Part shown: piece after piece, positions 12,906 to 25,126 of the stretch
Layout of the letters: the number at the start of each line of letters is the position of its first letter
Position numbering within the stretch: the stretch's first letter is position 1
From: Craterostigma plantagineum
Taxonomy: Eukaryota; Streptophyta; Magnoliopsida; Lamiales; Linderniaceae
Direction of reading: 5' to 3'
DNA: 64,000 nucleotides
NCBI GenBank assembly: GCA_027422505.1
Contig: JAPQWV010001345.1
Location: 31,001 to 95,000 of the forward strand
Program-made: the position numbers and the translations under genes
Notes under the pieces: model-generated
The model's database searches: none
Seen by the model: only the letters and a program-made list of their open reading frames with translations
Told to the model about the DNA's origin: nothing

Positions 12906-13975
12906 GGAAGGAATTCAAAGGAAAGTGAGCTTATCTCTTCATCGTCTTCCAATTCAACATCCGTTTCCTTTTTTTTTTCGGCGTCTTTCTTCTTTTCAAT
13001 CTTTTTCCTCTTTTTCTTTTAAGAACTATCCCTTTTATGTATGCTCAAGCTGAAGCTCCGCTTCTCCATGAGGCTCTAGGAGATTATCGTAGGCGAAGTT
13101 CTTCTTGTTGGTTCTCGGGCCGATACTGAGCTCCTCTTCTCTTAATCCCTATTGAGGTTTCAGAGATTATCAATTTGGAGAAGTTCTCGGTTATGGAATT
13201 CGTACCCGAGGCTGCACTCCTCTTCTCGTTTTCCGATATAAGACCGGATTATCGTTGGAGAAGTTCACTTCGTGGTGCTCCTCTTCCAGCCGTTCTGACG
13301 AGCGTACGAGATTATCCTTGGAGAAGTTCACAGCATGATCCATGCCACTTTCTACAAGGTAGTCGGAAGACCGGTTCCTTGGTCTGATTTTTGCGCGTTG
13401 AGCAATGCATTCTTTTGTCATCATCTTACTTTTTTTTGTTACCTCCCCTCCTTTTCTCATTTGAACAACCATTCGAAGAGTATAAAGTTCGGTTGAAGGC
13501 TGGGAATGAGTTTTAAATGAAGCGGAGAAGGCTCAAAGTGGATGACTAAGGGCTAACATGGGGAAATTTATATAAGGCCGAATGAGGGATAACCTAAACT
13601 CCCTTATCATTTTCCTAACGATCTAATGCAAGATGAGTATGAAGCCAAGTATCACTAGTTAAGACAAACAATTGATGTGTGACTCACTATAAGGCTTGAA
13701 TCCTCACATTTATAGGGGCTTTGTGTCTAGTGGAGCAACCTAATGACCTTTAGACACAAGAATGCGACTTAGACTGACAAAATTAAGCAATTAAATCAAT
13801 CGCATGTCGAGGGGTAAAATTCTAAGTGACTTTAGATCAAAGCATCCTAAAGGATTCGTCATACCCTTTATATTATATAGAAATATATATTTTTTTATCA
13901 CGCAAGATAAGAACCAATAAGCATAGAAAACACATAGAATAGAGCATGTGATAGCATAGAAGATCAGGTAATGCA
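12906..13975 (-). other. 3' tail of copia element A
   Basis: Homologous to 51990-53150 (inverted) after element C pol and to 57775-58870 after element D pol, so it belongs to the retrotransposon and is not host DNA. It lies right after the pol stop at 13980 and is cut short at about 12906 by the gypsy LTR; copies C and D show the tail should continue for another 0.8 kb or more. It contains a degenerate tandem repeat and small ORFs on both strands (sense 13472-13191, antisense 13175-13387), discussed in the findings. Confidence 0.75.
13081..13331. repeat. Degenerate tandem repeat in the copia 3' tail
   Basis: Four occurrences of a unit containing GATTATCGTTGGAGAAGTTC or close variants, starting at about 13082, 13164, 13247 and 13310, so spaced roughly 63-83 bp. 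The same array is found inverted in element C (about 52740-52975) and in direct orientation in D (about 57930-58180). On the element sense strand the unit encodes a repeated FSNDN-like word. Confidence 0.7.
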
Positions 13976-13979
13976 CATA

Positions 13980-16900
13980 TTACGTAAGATTCAACATGCC
14001 AAATTTCCGACAGGAATTGAAATCGTTCTCATCCAATGCCTTGGTGAAAATGTCGGCAAGTTGAAACTCGTGTTCACAAAGTACATCTCTATCGTGCCTT
14101 TCTACGTGATCTTTGATAAAATGATATCTAATGTCTATGTGTTTTGTGCGTGAATGATGAACAAGATTGCAAGTAATGGCGATTGCACTCTGACTATCAC
14201 TATAGATGGGTATATTATTCAGATGTATCCATAGTCGCGAAGCTGTGTCCGCATCCACAGCATTTGTGAGCAACAGCTGGCAGCAGCTACGTATTCTGCT
14301 TCGGCCGTCGAAGTTGACACACAGCTCTGCTTTTGGATGACCAGCAAACCAGCTTTTTGCCTAAAAATTGAGCGCCACGGGACGTGCTTTTCCTGTCCAT
14401 CGGCAACCTGCATAGTCAGCGTCAGTGTAACCGATAAGTTTAAAATTCGTACCCTTTGGATACCATAGGCCAAGGGTAGAGGTGTCCTTAAGGTAGCGTA
14501 AAATTCTTTTGACGCGAGCATATGGGATTCTTTGGGATCGGCTTGAAAAACGGGCACACAAGCATGTGCCAAACATGATGTCCGGCCGGCTCGAAGTAAG
14601 GTAGAGAAGAGATCCAATGATACTGCGATACAGTGTGATGTCGACCGATTTATAAGAGGGATCCGCATCCAACTTGCAGCTTGGGGACATAGGAGTGCTG
14701 AGAGACTTGCTCTGGTCTTGATGAAATTTTCAGAATATCCTTGATATATTTTGTCTGACTGATGAAAATTCCATCATTGAGCTGCCTGACTTGAAGTCCT
14801 AAGAAAAATTGCATCTCTCCCATGTGACCATCTCGAATTGATCTTCATGAGATCTCCAAACTTCTTGCAGAGCCGAGGATTTGTTGATCCGAAAGATGAT
14901 GTCATTGACGTATACTTGGACGACCATCACATCTTTGTCATGCCATTTAATGAAGAGGGTTGTGTCTATCGTTCCTCGTATGAATCCAGACTTCACGAGG
15001 AAATCACTCAGGACATCGTACCAAGCACGAGGGGCTTGTTTTAGTCCATAGAGAGCTTTGTCCAAGCGAAGACATGATCGGGATGTTCTTGATCAACGAA
15101 ACCTTCCGGCTGAGCAACGTAGACTTCTTCTTTAACATGCCGTTGAGAAAGGCGGTTTTAACATCCATCTGATAGACTTTGAAGTCTTTGTGAGCCGCAT
15201 AAGCCAGCAGGAGGCGGATAGCTTCGATACAAGCAACAGGAGCATAAGTCTCGTCGTAGTCGATGCCTTCCTGTTGATTGTATCCCTTAGCAACTAGCCT
15301 TGCTTTGTCCTGATCACTTCACAATCTTCATTTTTCTTATTCTTGAAAACCCATTTAGTTCCGACCACTGTTTTCCCATGTGGACGGGGTACCAAAAGGT
15401 CGACACTTGAAGACGTTCGAATTGATTGATCTCCTCTTGCATTGCAATTGTCCAACCCGTGGTCTCGAAGTACGTCTGCTACTTTGGTAGGCTCGTTTTT
15501 GCCTCATGAAGCAACTGAAAAGACTATGTTGACGACGTGTCCTCACACCAACCGAGGGATCGCCAATTATCTGATCAACCGAGTGGCCTCTCGTCCACTT
15601 GCGTTCATGATGCAAGGCTGAAGTCGATGCGTCAGCCATCTGTGGATCTAGATTGCCTATAGTCTCAGATTGATCATTTGTCTAAGGAAGTTCCAATACT
15701 GCACTTGGATTGATCGTCTCAGATGCGACGACGACTGTAGGTTCTTCGGTGTTCTGAGGCAATTCTGAATCGGGTGGGGTAGAGGTGTGAGATGAACTTG
15801 GTACGTTGGTCTCGTTTGGTAGATAATTCATGTTGGTGTAGGCGTGTATGACCGATATACCGGTTCGAAGAGAGAATCCAAGTCGTCTATTGCAAGTCTC
15901 GTTGCTTCGTCTGACACTGATCCTGAAGTTGTTGCCATCTTCTGTTGGTTTGGTGCCAACACACCAATGATTACGGGTTCTGAAATGTTGTCTTCAGAAG
16001 CCAACGGGTTAGGCACAGGTCCTGGACTGAATTGACCAGAAGCCATATCTGCCACTTTCGGAAAGTTACATTATAGCTTTCCTTAATAGTTCGGTTGGAC
16101 TTGATGTATACTCGGTTCCCTTTGATGTTGAAGAATACCGACAATGTAGCTAATGCTTTAGGGTCAAACTTTGCACGTTGCTCTCGGTCGTTCGCCACAA
16201 AGCACTTGCACCCGAAGACTTTAAGAAAGAGATGTTGGGCACTCTAATATTTCACAATCTCATACGGAGTCTTGTTGAATCGTTTGTGAACCACCGTCCT
16301 GTTTGAGTTAAAACAAGCGGATTAACTGCTTCAGCCCATAGAAAGTGTGGAAGTTTCGATTGGATCAGCATTGTACGAGCGGCTTCCACTAGTGTTCGAT
16401 TTTTCCTTTCAACGACCCCATTTTGTTGAGGTGTTTTGGCGGCTGAAAATTGTTGACTTATTCCAAGTTTCTGATAAAACTCACTGAGGTGATTGTTCTT
16501 GAACTCAGTGCCGTTGTCTGTTCGAACGACTTGAATAGTATGTTGCGGCAGATTTTGAGTAGTGTTCACAAAATGATAATCAAGTCACCGGTCTCATCTT
16601 TCGTTCGGAGGAACTTAGTCCACGTGTAGCGAGAACAGTCATCCACAATCACTAGGACATACTTTCTTCCATTGATACTCTGAGTCTACATCGGACCACA
16701 GAGATCCCTGTGAATTAGTTCCAATGGTCGAGAAGTAGACGCAATTGCTTGACGTGATGAGATGCTCGCTTCATTTTCCTAATTGACATGCCGAACAGTT
16801 ACGCTCCTTTTGTAGTAGTATAGTGGAAGACCGTGAACCAACTTTTTCGTAGAAAGACGTTGGAGAGCTTTCATATTCAGATGAGACAGCCGTTGATGCC

Positions 16901-17340
16901 ATAAGCTGGTTTCCTATGTTAATCAGTCTGAGAAATGAGGCATACAACTGTCGAGGGCCGCACAGACGCAGGTTGATCGTGTAAAGATCGGATCTCCGAG
17001 GTCCTTGAAGGAGTTCTGTGTCCTGACTATCCACAATTCTGCATCGGTCAGCATGGAAGACCACCTGGAAGCCTTTGTCACAGAATTGGCCTATGCTGAA
17101 CAAGTTATGGCGGAGGCCTTCGACGTACGAGACTTTGATGGTCAGATTCTTCATAGTGATATCCCCAAGTCCTAGAATCGGGCTGAACGTTGTTTCCAAA
17201 TCTGACTTTGCCGTTTGGTCGGTCTTTGTAGTTGCTCAGCAGCTCTTGACTACCACTCATGTGTGTGGAGCAACCAGAGTCGAGGTACCACACATGATGG
17301 ATCTGCAAAAACAATTTAGAGAGCTTTAGGTACCCACTTA
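13980..17340 (-). pseudogene. Copia element A pol (protease, integrase, RT, RNase H)
   Basis: Minus strand, in the copia order. Protease site WYLDSGCSTHMSG near 17300-17260; GAG-pre-integrase 17199-16771 (GLRHNLFSIGQFCDKGFQVV, CSACQLGK); integrase core near 16560-16340 (VVRTDNGTEFKNNHLSEFYQ, AAKTPQQNGVVERKNRTLVE) with catalytic Asp and Glu kept; RT 15170-14800 ([20 protein letters not shown]) with the catalytic box changed from YVDD to YVND; RNase H 14440-13980 (YTDADYAGCR, TSTAEAEYVAAASCC, HHSRTKHIDIRYHFIKDHV), ending FGMLNLT and a stop at 13980. At least seven frame changes and the YVND change mean it is dead. Integrase precedes RT, hence Ty1/copia. Confidence 0.92.
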
Positions 17341-19937
17341 AACATGGGTCCTCTCGGATTAGCAGATTTAGTTTTGGGTTCAGATATGACTCCTAAATCT
17401 ATTTTTGGAAGAGTTTAATAACCCATTGCACTTTTGAAAAAGTGGGGTTTGGGTTTTGCCTCTATAGGAGAGTTGGCCCTTTTTGCCTTTGTCGTCCTAC
17501 GCGGAGATTTAGGAACCCATTGGGAGAACCTACAGGGAAGGTTAATTTTCTGCACGTACAAATGCTTTGGAGGGTTTGACTGAGGAAAAGATCTTTTCTT
17601 GTGATAGTCTCCTAAGGTGCTTGGGGGATTTAATTTCTAGGGGATACCTCAGGTGAGCACATTCATGTATAGCGCCATAAGCTTTCTTTATGGCTGGATC
17701 TTGTTCCTACGTGTCTTCTTGTGGCATTCGTTCAGAATGATTAATTTTGACGTAGAGCCTATTTCAATGTTGGTGCTTCTAAAGGTGATCGGCTGAAGTG
17801 AATAAGTAGAAGCAATTATCTTAAAAGTGGAAATAGCTCTTTATTTCTACGAGTGTCTTTTATTATAACAGAAGGAGTAGCATGCTCAGAAACATTTAAG
17901 TCTAATGGCTCCTCTTCTTATCTTAGTGCTAGACACTCGCCTTTGCTTTTAGTGCTTACGCTACGCTCCCTGTAGACGTAGTAAAGTGAATTAGTCATAG
18001 CACTCTTAACAGAATTATTTGCAATATTTATCTTTCAAAGGCGATTTTTCATTTTTCACGCTTTTTGTAATAGCGTGAGAGGTAGTTTGGGGGGACGAGG
18101 AAGCCTTGAGATTTTCCATCTCCTTAAAGAATTTTTTCTTTTCAGCTTCGAAATTCTCTCGTTCTTTTTCTAACTTTGCCTGTGACTCCTCTATCTGTTT
18201 TATGATAGGAGGTTTGTAGAGAGAATTTTTATAATTAATGGTTTAACTTCCTCGTGGTGTGTTCGAGAGTCAGGAGGTAGAATTTGAACTAAATTGCAGA
18301 CAGGCGTTAGAGTTTCTTTCCTATTTTTGTCCCTTTCATTTAGTTCTTTGTAGTCAAAGGGGATTTCTGGACCATGTGGACCTGTCTAATGGATGAGCTT
18401 CTAAGTTAGTGATCTTAGAGAGTAGCTTCGGTTATCCTACAATTTAAAATGGGTTTCTCGTTGAGATTTCTAACCAAGCAATTGTAGTTATTTGCTAGCC
18501 TATCTTCTAATTCCCTAATCTTTTCCTCTGCTGTCCTAATTGAGGTTGACTAGTCTCTCTAGAATGGAGGCCTTGGTAAGTTCATCTATTTTTGCACTAG
18601 AGCTCCTAAGTTCTTGTTCGAGACTTATCTTCTCCTGAGCTCTCTCAAGTTCGTTCTCTACTTCCTTATACTTCTCTGCTCACGTTTCATGTTAGCGTAT
18701 TGCTTTTAATATGATTCTAACATGGTCAATAAGGTGGAAGGAGTGACTACCTCATTTGCAGACGTGGATGCATTGTCGTCGTCCGTACGAGTGGATGTTT
18801 CGGCGTCTAATTCGTTGTCGAGACGGGCCATGAGAGCTAAGTTCTCTTCTTCGGAGCTCGACGTGTCCTCGAGCCATTGATCCTGTTCGGCCATGAGAGC
18901 TGCTCCAGCTTCTCTTTGTTTTGTCAATTGAAGCTTCCTGGAGTAGTAGTTTGCATCTCTTTTCTTTGGGAGAGTGCACTCTCTGGCGAAGTGTCCTGCT
19001 TTGCCACAATTAAGACATTTGTTAGTCGCTTTGGGATTCTTGACTTCGGAACTCTCCGGAGCACGTTCTTTGTTCTTGGAGCTTGTAGTCCGAATTCTAT
19101 TGACTGAGGTTGAAGACTTCTTCTTGAAGTACTTCTTGCTCATCATTTGTCCAATGAGAACTAACTGTTTTCCAAGGGCTTTCATGTTCGGCTCGATGTC
19201 GGAGTCCGATTCCTCTTCCGACTCTGATGATGAAGGTGGCCTAACGATCTTATCCTTTCTTGATCTTGTGCTCCTCTTCTCCGAGACTAAGGCAACCGTG
19301 TCATCGGTTTTTGCCTTTCTGCTCTTTGGTGATCTCGCGGATATCTTCCTCATGCTGAGCGAGATTGTCGAACACGGCATGGACATCCAACTCCTCTAGA
19401 TCTTTGTTTTGTCGTATTTGAGTGGATAGTTTCTTCCATCCCGTTGAGAAGAGTGAGGTATCTTTGGTAGATCTTATATAGACTCTCCTCCAGCTTTGTT
19501 TTGAAGGAGTCGTAAGCAGTGAGAATGTTCGCCTTCTGGCCTTTTTTACCAACTTCCGTCCTTTGCATCATCCTATGCAGCTCATCCCACATCCCTTTGG
19601 CCGATGTAAGGCTGTCGATTTGTCTGTATATATCGTTGGGGATGCCCTGCATAAGGGTATTCATGGCTACCAGATCATCCTTAGCTCGAGCTCTTTCCTC
19701 CAGAGAGTATTCTCTAGGCTCCTATAGTCGCCTAGAAGCTGGAATTGCTGGAGTAGCTGTTTCGTCCCCGGGTACATGGACCAAGAACTGTGCCGGTCCC
19801 TCTTCAAGGGACTTCAGTAGATTTTCGGCTTGATCCTTTAGAGCAATGAAATTCAGAAAGCGGCTTCTCCACACTGTGTATTCGCCTCTTTGCAAGATCG
19901 GCAGACGGTTGTCATTTCCAAGTGAGTATGCATCCAT
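17341..19937 (-). pseudogene. Copia element A gag: capsid part, CCHC knuckle, long coiled coil
   Basis: Minus strand. Start ATG at 19937 (MDAYSLGNDNRLPILQRGEY), then the UBN2-like capsid part (19664-19350: MNTLMQGIPNDIYRQIDSLT). A CCHC knuckle, CLNCGKAGHFAREC, is near 19020-18975. After it comes a long region (18900-17950) that in intact copies would be a coiled coil: LENELERAQEKISLEQELRS-type heptads and LEDRLANNYNC. The longest open stretch is 19386-18706 (226 residues). The last part (17950-17341) is basic and leads to WVPKAL, a stop, and the pol frame. Frames are broken at several places. Confidence 0.88.
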
Positions 19938-20970
19938 GTTTGTATTGTAGTCGAGTTGTTGAAGGATCTTCGTTAATTGTTTCGAAGGTTGAAGATGATG
20001 TAATGTGCTTCACAAGTGACAAAATTCGTTAGTAGCGTTTGATTCGAAAATTAGATCGAGAATTATTTTTGATTCAATCTTAAGTTTGATCGAAATTAAT
20101 TCCGTCGAGATAGTGTACTGAGTACTGTTCTCGTGCGAGAAATTTTGTCAGAGGGATATTTTACGAGCGAGATAATTGCTCAAAATCATTCGGTCGAGAA
20201 AAATTTCTTGATCGTGAATTTATTTCGATCGTAAAGAAACAGTACGTTAGTAAGTTTCTCGACAACTCAAAATAAATCTGTTGACTAGAAAAGTTTCTCG
20301 AGTATAAATGATTTTCGCCTGGTCAAACGTTAAAAGGTTTGACTGAAAAAGTTTTTCGAGTGAAGTTTTTTACGCATGCAAAGTCAAAAATAAGTCTTCC
20401 TCGAAAAAGTTTTTCCGCTGTAAATGCTCGAGAAATATTTTTTTAACTAAAATCCGTTTCTACTGATGACGATTCTAGCGCTGACTACGTATTCTGACGA
20501 AAAAAATTCTCGCGCTAAGTTTAGAGAAACTAATCCTGAGCGCAAAACTTAGCGAGAAAAATTAACAGAATACGATTAACACTAATTCGAGCAAAAACAA
20601 AGAATCAGATAGTGAAATTTGAGGCAATTGCTCGCAATTAAGTACTAATCACGCACGAACAAGCAATTAAACACGTTAGGAAGCAAAATATATCGAATTT
20701 GATCAAAATCAGAACATGTTCTTCATGTTCTTCGCAAACAGTAACACGCAAAAGCAATTCAATCCTAGAAATCGAAGTTTAAATTCTACAGAACTGATCG
20801 CAATGATGATCTATCACTTAAACAAGCACAGAAACACCAATTCAAGTCAATTAAGCATAGAATTAGCTATTGGATCGAAAAAGTTTTCGCGCCAAACTGT
20901 TCTTCGATGAACAGTATCCAGAAATGATTTTCCAATTCTAACAATTTTCGATTCAAAACAGAACGAATCT
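19938..20970 (-). other. 5' leader of copia element A
   Basis: About 1 kb between the primer site and gag start, without coding signal. Rich in words such as TTTCGATCG, CTCGAGAAA and TTTTTCGAG; alignable by eye to the leaders of elements F (36750-37780) and, more loosely, B (23208-25126). Likely carries the RNA packaging and dimer signals, as leaders of this class do; that role is inference. Confidence 0.7.
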
Positions 20971-20982
20971 GCTCTGATACCA
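20971..20982 (-). other. Primer binding site of copia element A (tRNA-iMet)
   Basis: The minus strand reads TGGTATCAGAGC, the standard site for priming by the 3' end of initiator Met tRNA, two bases inside the LTR end. Confidence 0.92.
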
Positions 20983-20984
20983 AT

Positions 20985-21318
20985 TGTTAGGTCCTACGAT
21001 TAACAACTCTACGATCCTAGGCTAGAATTCATAGTAATTCGATCGTTTAGATAAGCAATTGAATTCGATCGAAAACTCTAACGAAGAACAAGAGAGAGAA
21101 TTCGAGTAGAGTAAGAAAATTACTGTTGTTTCTCTCTCTAGAAATCGAATTGCAACCTTTCGGATCAATTCTAAAACTTTCTCTATTAAGTTCAATTGAT
21201 TTACAAGTATTTATACCAAAGAAACTTGGTATAAATATCAACTAGTCCTAATCTAAGGACTACTATACAAAACGCCCCTAATTACAAGGACAACTAATGA
21301 AAATCAAGCACAAATTCT
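20985..21318 (-). repeat. 5' LTR of copia element A (subfamily 1)
   Basis: On the plus strand it starts TGTTAGGTCCTACG (so the LTR ends CCTAACA) and runs to about 21318, where similarity to the other LTRs stops and element E sequence starts. The U3 tip (TGTAGAATA in full copies) is lost. Inside is a TATACCAA...TTGGTATAAAT palindrome with the TATA box. Same subfamily as 22576-22842, 30505-30854, 34188-34535, 37798-38150 and 46738-47083. Confidence 0.85.
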
Positions 21319-22575
21319 ATCTCTGATCATGTTTCGCTTACGTCTACAGGGAGTTTAGGGCCAGCTTTAGAGTCGAAGGCGAGGGTGTCCTAGTTTTAAA
21401 AATAGAGAAGGTGCCCGTAGATTTGAATGCTTCTAAGAAATATCTCATTCTGTACAAATAAAAGACACTCGTAGAAATAAAAGAGTTGTTTCCTCTCTCA
21501 ATAATTGCTTCTACTTGCTCCTTAAAGCCTACCACATTTAGAAGCACTAATTTCGAAATAGGCTCTACATCAGAAATAAAAACTAATCATTCTAAAGCAA
21601 ATGCCTCTAGGAGACTCGTAGGACACATGATCCCGCCATTAAGAAGGCGTATAGTGCTATTCATGCTTGTTCTCCCCTAAGGTATCATGTCAAGATTGAA
21701 TCCCCAAGCACCTTAGGAGACTATCCCATGAAAGATTTTATCCTCGATCAAGCCTACCAAAGCATTTGTCCGTGCTGAGATTAACCTTTCTTCCAGTTCA
21801 ACCTAAATGGGTTCCTAAATCCCCGCCTAAAAAGACGAAAGCCAAAAAGGCCAAGTCTTCTACACAGGCAAACTGAACTCAACTTCCTCGAGATTGGCTT
21901 GGGTTGTTAAAGCTCCTACTAGCGCTAATTTAGGAATCATATCTGAACCAACTCTAAATTTGCTAATCTGAGAAGACCAATTTATAAGTGGGTACCTAAA
22001 GCTCTTTGAATTGTTTTTGCAGATACATCATGTGTGGTACCTCGACTCTGGTTGCTCCACGCACATGACGGGAAATCAAGAGTTGTTAAGCCACTATCAA
22101 GACCGACCAAATGGAAAATTCAGATTTGGGAACAATCATTCGGCTCCGATTCTTGGCCTCGGAGATATAATTCTGGAAAATCTGACAATTAAGGATGTCT
22201 CTTACGTCGAAAGCCTCCGCCGTAACTTATTCAGCATAGGTCAGTTCTGTGACAAGGATTCCAGGTGGTCTTACCGGTGCAGAATATGGACGGTCAGAAC
22301 AAAGAACTCCTCCACTTCAGAGATCAAACCTTACACGATTAATCCGACATCCGTGCTGACCGACAGTTGTTTGCCTCATCACCCAGTTTACAATTCACAG
22401 GAACACCCTATGGCATCAACGTGTGTCTAATCTAAACATCAAAGCTCTTCAACGAATTTCAACGAAAAAGTTGGTTCACGTCTACCAACCATTATTGTAC
22501 AAAAAAAGCATCAATGTTCAGCATGTCAACTAGGAAAAATGAAGCGAGCGTCTCATCACGTAAACTAATTGCCTC
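21319..22575 (+). pseudogene. Copia element E, left part: gag end, protease, GAG-pre-integrase
   Basis: Plus strand, alignable to 48400-49640 of element C. It begins in the basic end of gag (CTACGTCTACAGGGAG at 21338) and reaches WVPKAL, a TGA stop, then the pol frame with WYLDSGCSTHMTG near 22030-22075 and LFSIGQFCDKD near 22225. The pol ORF (22011-22430) shifts frame after that. It is cut at 22575 inside the stretch that follows the CSACQLGKMKRASHH zinc-binding end, and continues at 29578. The 5' end is truncated by the element A LTR. Confidence 0.85.
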
Positions 22576-22842
22576 TGTTAGGTCATACGATTAACAACTC
22601 TACGATCCTAGGCTGGAATTCATAGTAATTCGATCATTATGATAAGCAACTGAATTCGATCGAAAAGCTCAAATGAAGAACAAGAGAGAGAATTCGAGTA
22701 GAGTGAGAAAGTTACTGTTGTTTCTCTCTCTAGAAATCGAATTGCAAGCCTTTCGGATCAATTTTAAAAACTTTCTCTGTTAAGCTCAATTGATTTACAA
22801 GTATTTATACCAAACAAACTTGGTATAAATATCAAACTAGTC
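22576..22842 (-). repeat. Truncated subfamily 1 LTR, minus orientation
   Basis: Matches the U5 to mid-LTR part of element A's LTR, including the TTTATACCAAACAAACTTGG palindrome; stops at ACTAGTC (22842) where full LTRs continue CTAATCTAAGGAC. About 70-80 bp of U3 are missing. Joined to unrelated bases (TTGGTACAAGCTCATAATG) and then the element B LTR. Confidence 0.8.
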
Positions 22843-22883
22843 TTGGTACAAGCTCATAATGTTTTTACGATGTATATATGTAG

Positions 22884-23193
22884 CTATGCAAATTAGTAGT
22901 CTTGGGCTAATGGTAATTAGTCATTTTGTAGGACTACTTGTGTAATTATACCACGAGGTGGTATATATAAGTGAACTCCTAAGAAAATTAGGAGTGCGCT
23001 TTGTATAATTTTCAGATCGAAAAATTAGAATTGGAAAATTAGAGAGAAGATTTTAGCGCCTTTGTGTTCTTCAACGACGTTTCTCTCTCAAATTTCAACT
23101 TAGGTAAATCTCAAGCGTAAGTGCTCGAAATTCTCAGATTTACTATCCGATTCTTTGTGATTCGATCTGTGTTGGAAAAAAAAGGACCTAACA
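22884..23193 (+). repeat. 5' LTR of element B, lacking its first ~50 bp
   Basis: Matches 29268-29577 (from GCTATGCAAAT to GGACCTAACA). By eye the two copies differ at roughly 15-20 of about 310 positions, clustered in the U3 half. TATATATAA at 22962-22970 is the TATA box. The beginning (TGTTGGAACTATT in the 3' LTR) is replaced by unrelated sequence fused to the inverted subfamily 1 LTR. Confidence 0.85.
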
Positions 23194-23195
23194 AT

Positions 23196-23207
23196 TGGTA
23201 TCAGAGC
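23196..23207 (+). other. Primer binding site of element B (tRNA-iMet)
   Basis: TGGTATCAGAGC two bases after the LTR end CCTAACA. Confidence 0.93.
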
Positions 23208-25126
23208 TGAGCGTGTTAGGATTTGAATCGAATTTGAAAATCTGAAAAAAATGCCGAGTTACTGTTCATCGCGAAAATTAATGTTCATCGTGGAAAATTA
23301 CTGTTCATCGCGAATTGGCACTGTTCATCGCTGATTTTCAATCTGATTTTTTCTTAACTCGACTTGTTTTGATGTTATTGAGGTTCGATTCTGTGTTTCT
23401 AATTGATCTGAGCTTGTTTTCGTTTTGATCGAACTACAATTTTAGCGAATTTTGAAGATTGATAGAAAATTGTTCTGGAGTTCTTAATCTCAATTTTCGT
23501 AAATCGAACCGATTTTGCTTTGATTGTGCTAAATTGAGTGTTTGTTCTTGTCAAATTCATGATTTCGATCGATTACCCGGACGTTGTTAGACTGATTTGT
23601 TGTTTTGTTCGAATTCGTGAAAATATGTGTTCTTCGTGTTCTTCGTGAGATTCATCTAATTTCTGGGAAAACTGACATGCTTTGCTGTATCATAATTTGA
23701 TTCTGTGTTAGAACTATTATTCTATAATTTTTGGTCAATAACCCATGCTTGATTGGCATCATTAATTGTTTTTGATTGAATTCTTTATTTTGCAAGTTCT
23801 CGTAAAAGGCTTCAGTTAAGTTTCTCGCTGAGCATCTCGTTATCTGCATTTTACTGTAGCAATCATTCGAAAACAGTAACAATCGAGAAATTAGATCGAC
23901 AAATTGCTCAATATTAGCACATGGTCAAAATTCCATACTGAAGCTTTGAAAGTCAAACTGATACTTAACTAATGATCGAAAAATTTTGCCATCGATAATT
24001 ACGATTTGTACTGTTTAAAAACAAAAAGTTTTTCTCGAAAAGAAATTGATTGAGACAGGTCATCATAAAAAGAAATAAATGGACATTCTAGAAGGACACG
24101 ATCGAGAAAAAAAAATTGATTGATCAGATGATCTGAGAACAGTTCATCTCATTGCATGTATGATCGAAAATATTGATTGCCAATCGATCGAAAACTCCAC
24201 AAGGTAATAACATTGCATCATCATTCAGTCATCATTGCAATCATTCAGCAATCATTACACATCATTGTCACTTTGCTATTGTTATCATTATATTACTTAC
24301 ATAGCAATTCATTGTTGATAAACATTACTCATCATCATTGCATTATTATATTGAAAATTGGAATCCACGCAAACTTTTGCGATAACAAAACTATTTGGTA
24401 TATGAATCTCCTTTGCAGTCAATTGTTTACCTTGACCGTAAAACTTTTACGAACGCAAAAATATTTTGCGAACGTAAACTTATTCGGTCAACAAATAACA
24501 TTGACCCGCAACACATTTTCAACACAAATCAATTTTCGGTCATTTTTCGTTAACCTTGAATTTCAAAACTTATTTTAAATTTTACGATCGCAAATTCTGT
24601 TTAGTTGCTTTTTGCAGGTTGTCGTCGCAAAACTTGTTTTTCGGCCGCAAAACTTTTGCGATCGAAAAAATTTGATTTTAAAGATTTAGATATTAAATCT
24701 CAAAACGACGACGTTTTATCAAATCGCAAAACTTTTACGATCGTAAATCTAACTGTTTGAAATTCAAAATTTTTTAGAAACAGTACCTCGTCGAAAACTT
24801 TACAATCGAAAACAGTGCTCTACATCTTCACTCGTAAACTTTTAATCGAGAATTATTTTCGATCGAAAATAGTACCTTATATTGACATTAAAAATAAAAC
24901 TTATTAAAATTTTTTTCGATCGAAAGCAGTAACCTTCTATTTGGCACATTATAGAAAAGCCTTTGGTATTACTCTAAGAATTTTTAATCAAACTTTATAA
25001 ACCAAAAGCTTTTCGAAACTGAAATTTTAAAAGCCAAATATTTTAACCAACATTAAAAATTCAAATCCACAAAAACACGTCAACGATCAAATATCCAACC
25101 CAAAATTAAACTACAATAAAAACATT
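23208..25126 (+). other. Leader of element B with CGATCG palindromes and short repeats
   Basis: About 1.9 kb without coding signal. At 23261-23337 TGTTCATCG occurs four times at about 20-25 bp steps. At 24205-24345 there is a CATCATT/CATTGCA-rich stretch. Between 23950 and 24960 the words CGATCGAAAA and TTTTGCGATCG recur, including the perfect 16 bp palindrome ATTTTCGATCGAAAAT at 24855-24870. The 133-codon ORF at 24177-24578 lies in these repeats and has no motif; I treat it as chance. Confidence 0.65.

Larger units (their letters stand above)
12906..21318 (-). mobile_element. Ty1/copia element A, third-ORF (SIRE/Maximus-like) group
   Basis: Whole-element entry: 5' LTR (21318-20985), iMet primer site, 1 kb leader, gag with CCHC and coiled coil, pol, 3' tail; the 3' end including ORF3 and 3' LTR is lost to the gypsy element. 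Long coiled-coil Gag and long 3' region are the reasons for the SIRE/Maximus comparison; lineage should be confirmed with an RT tree. Confidence 0.8.

Noticed and set aside
22576..22842. Solo LTR of subfamily 1
   Set aside because: A solo LTR would end in its own U3 tip followed by GCCTC. The U3 tip is missing and the second GCCTC lies 7 kb away after another LTR, so it is one end of a larger insert.
24177..24578. 133-codon ORF in the element B leader
   Set aside because: Made of CATCATT-type repeats giving His/Ile-rich text; no counterpart in other leaders.
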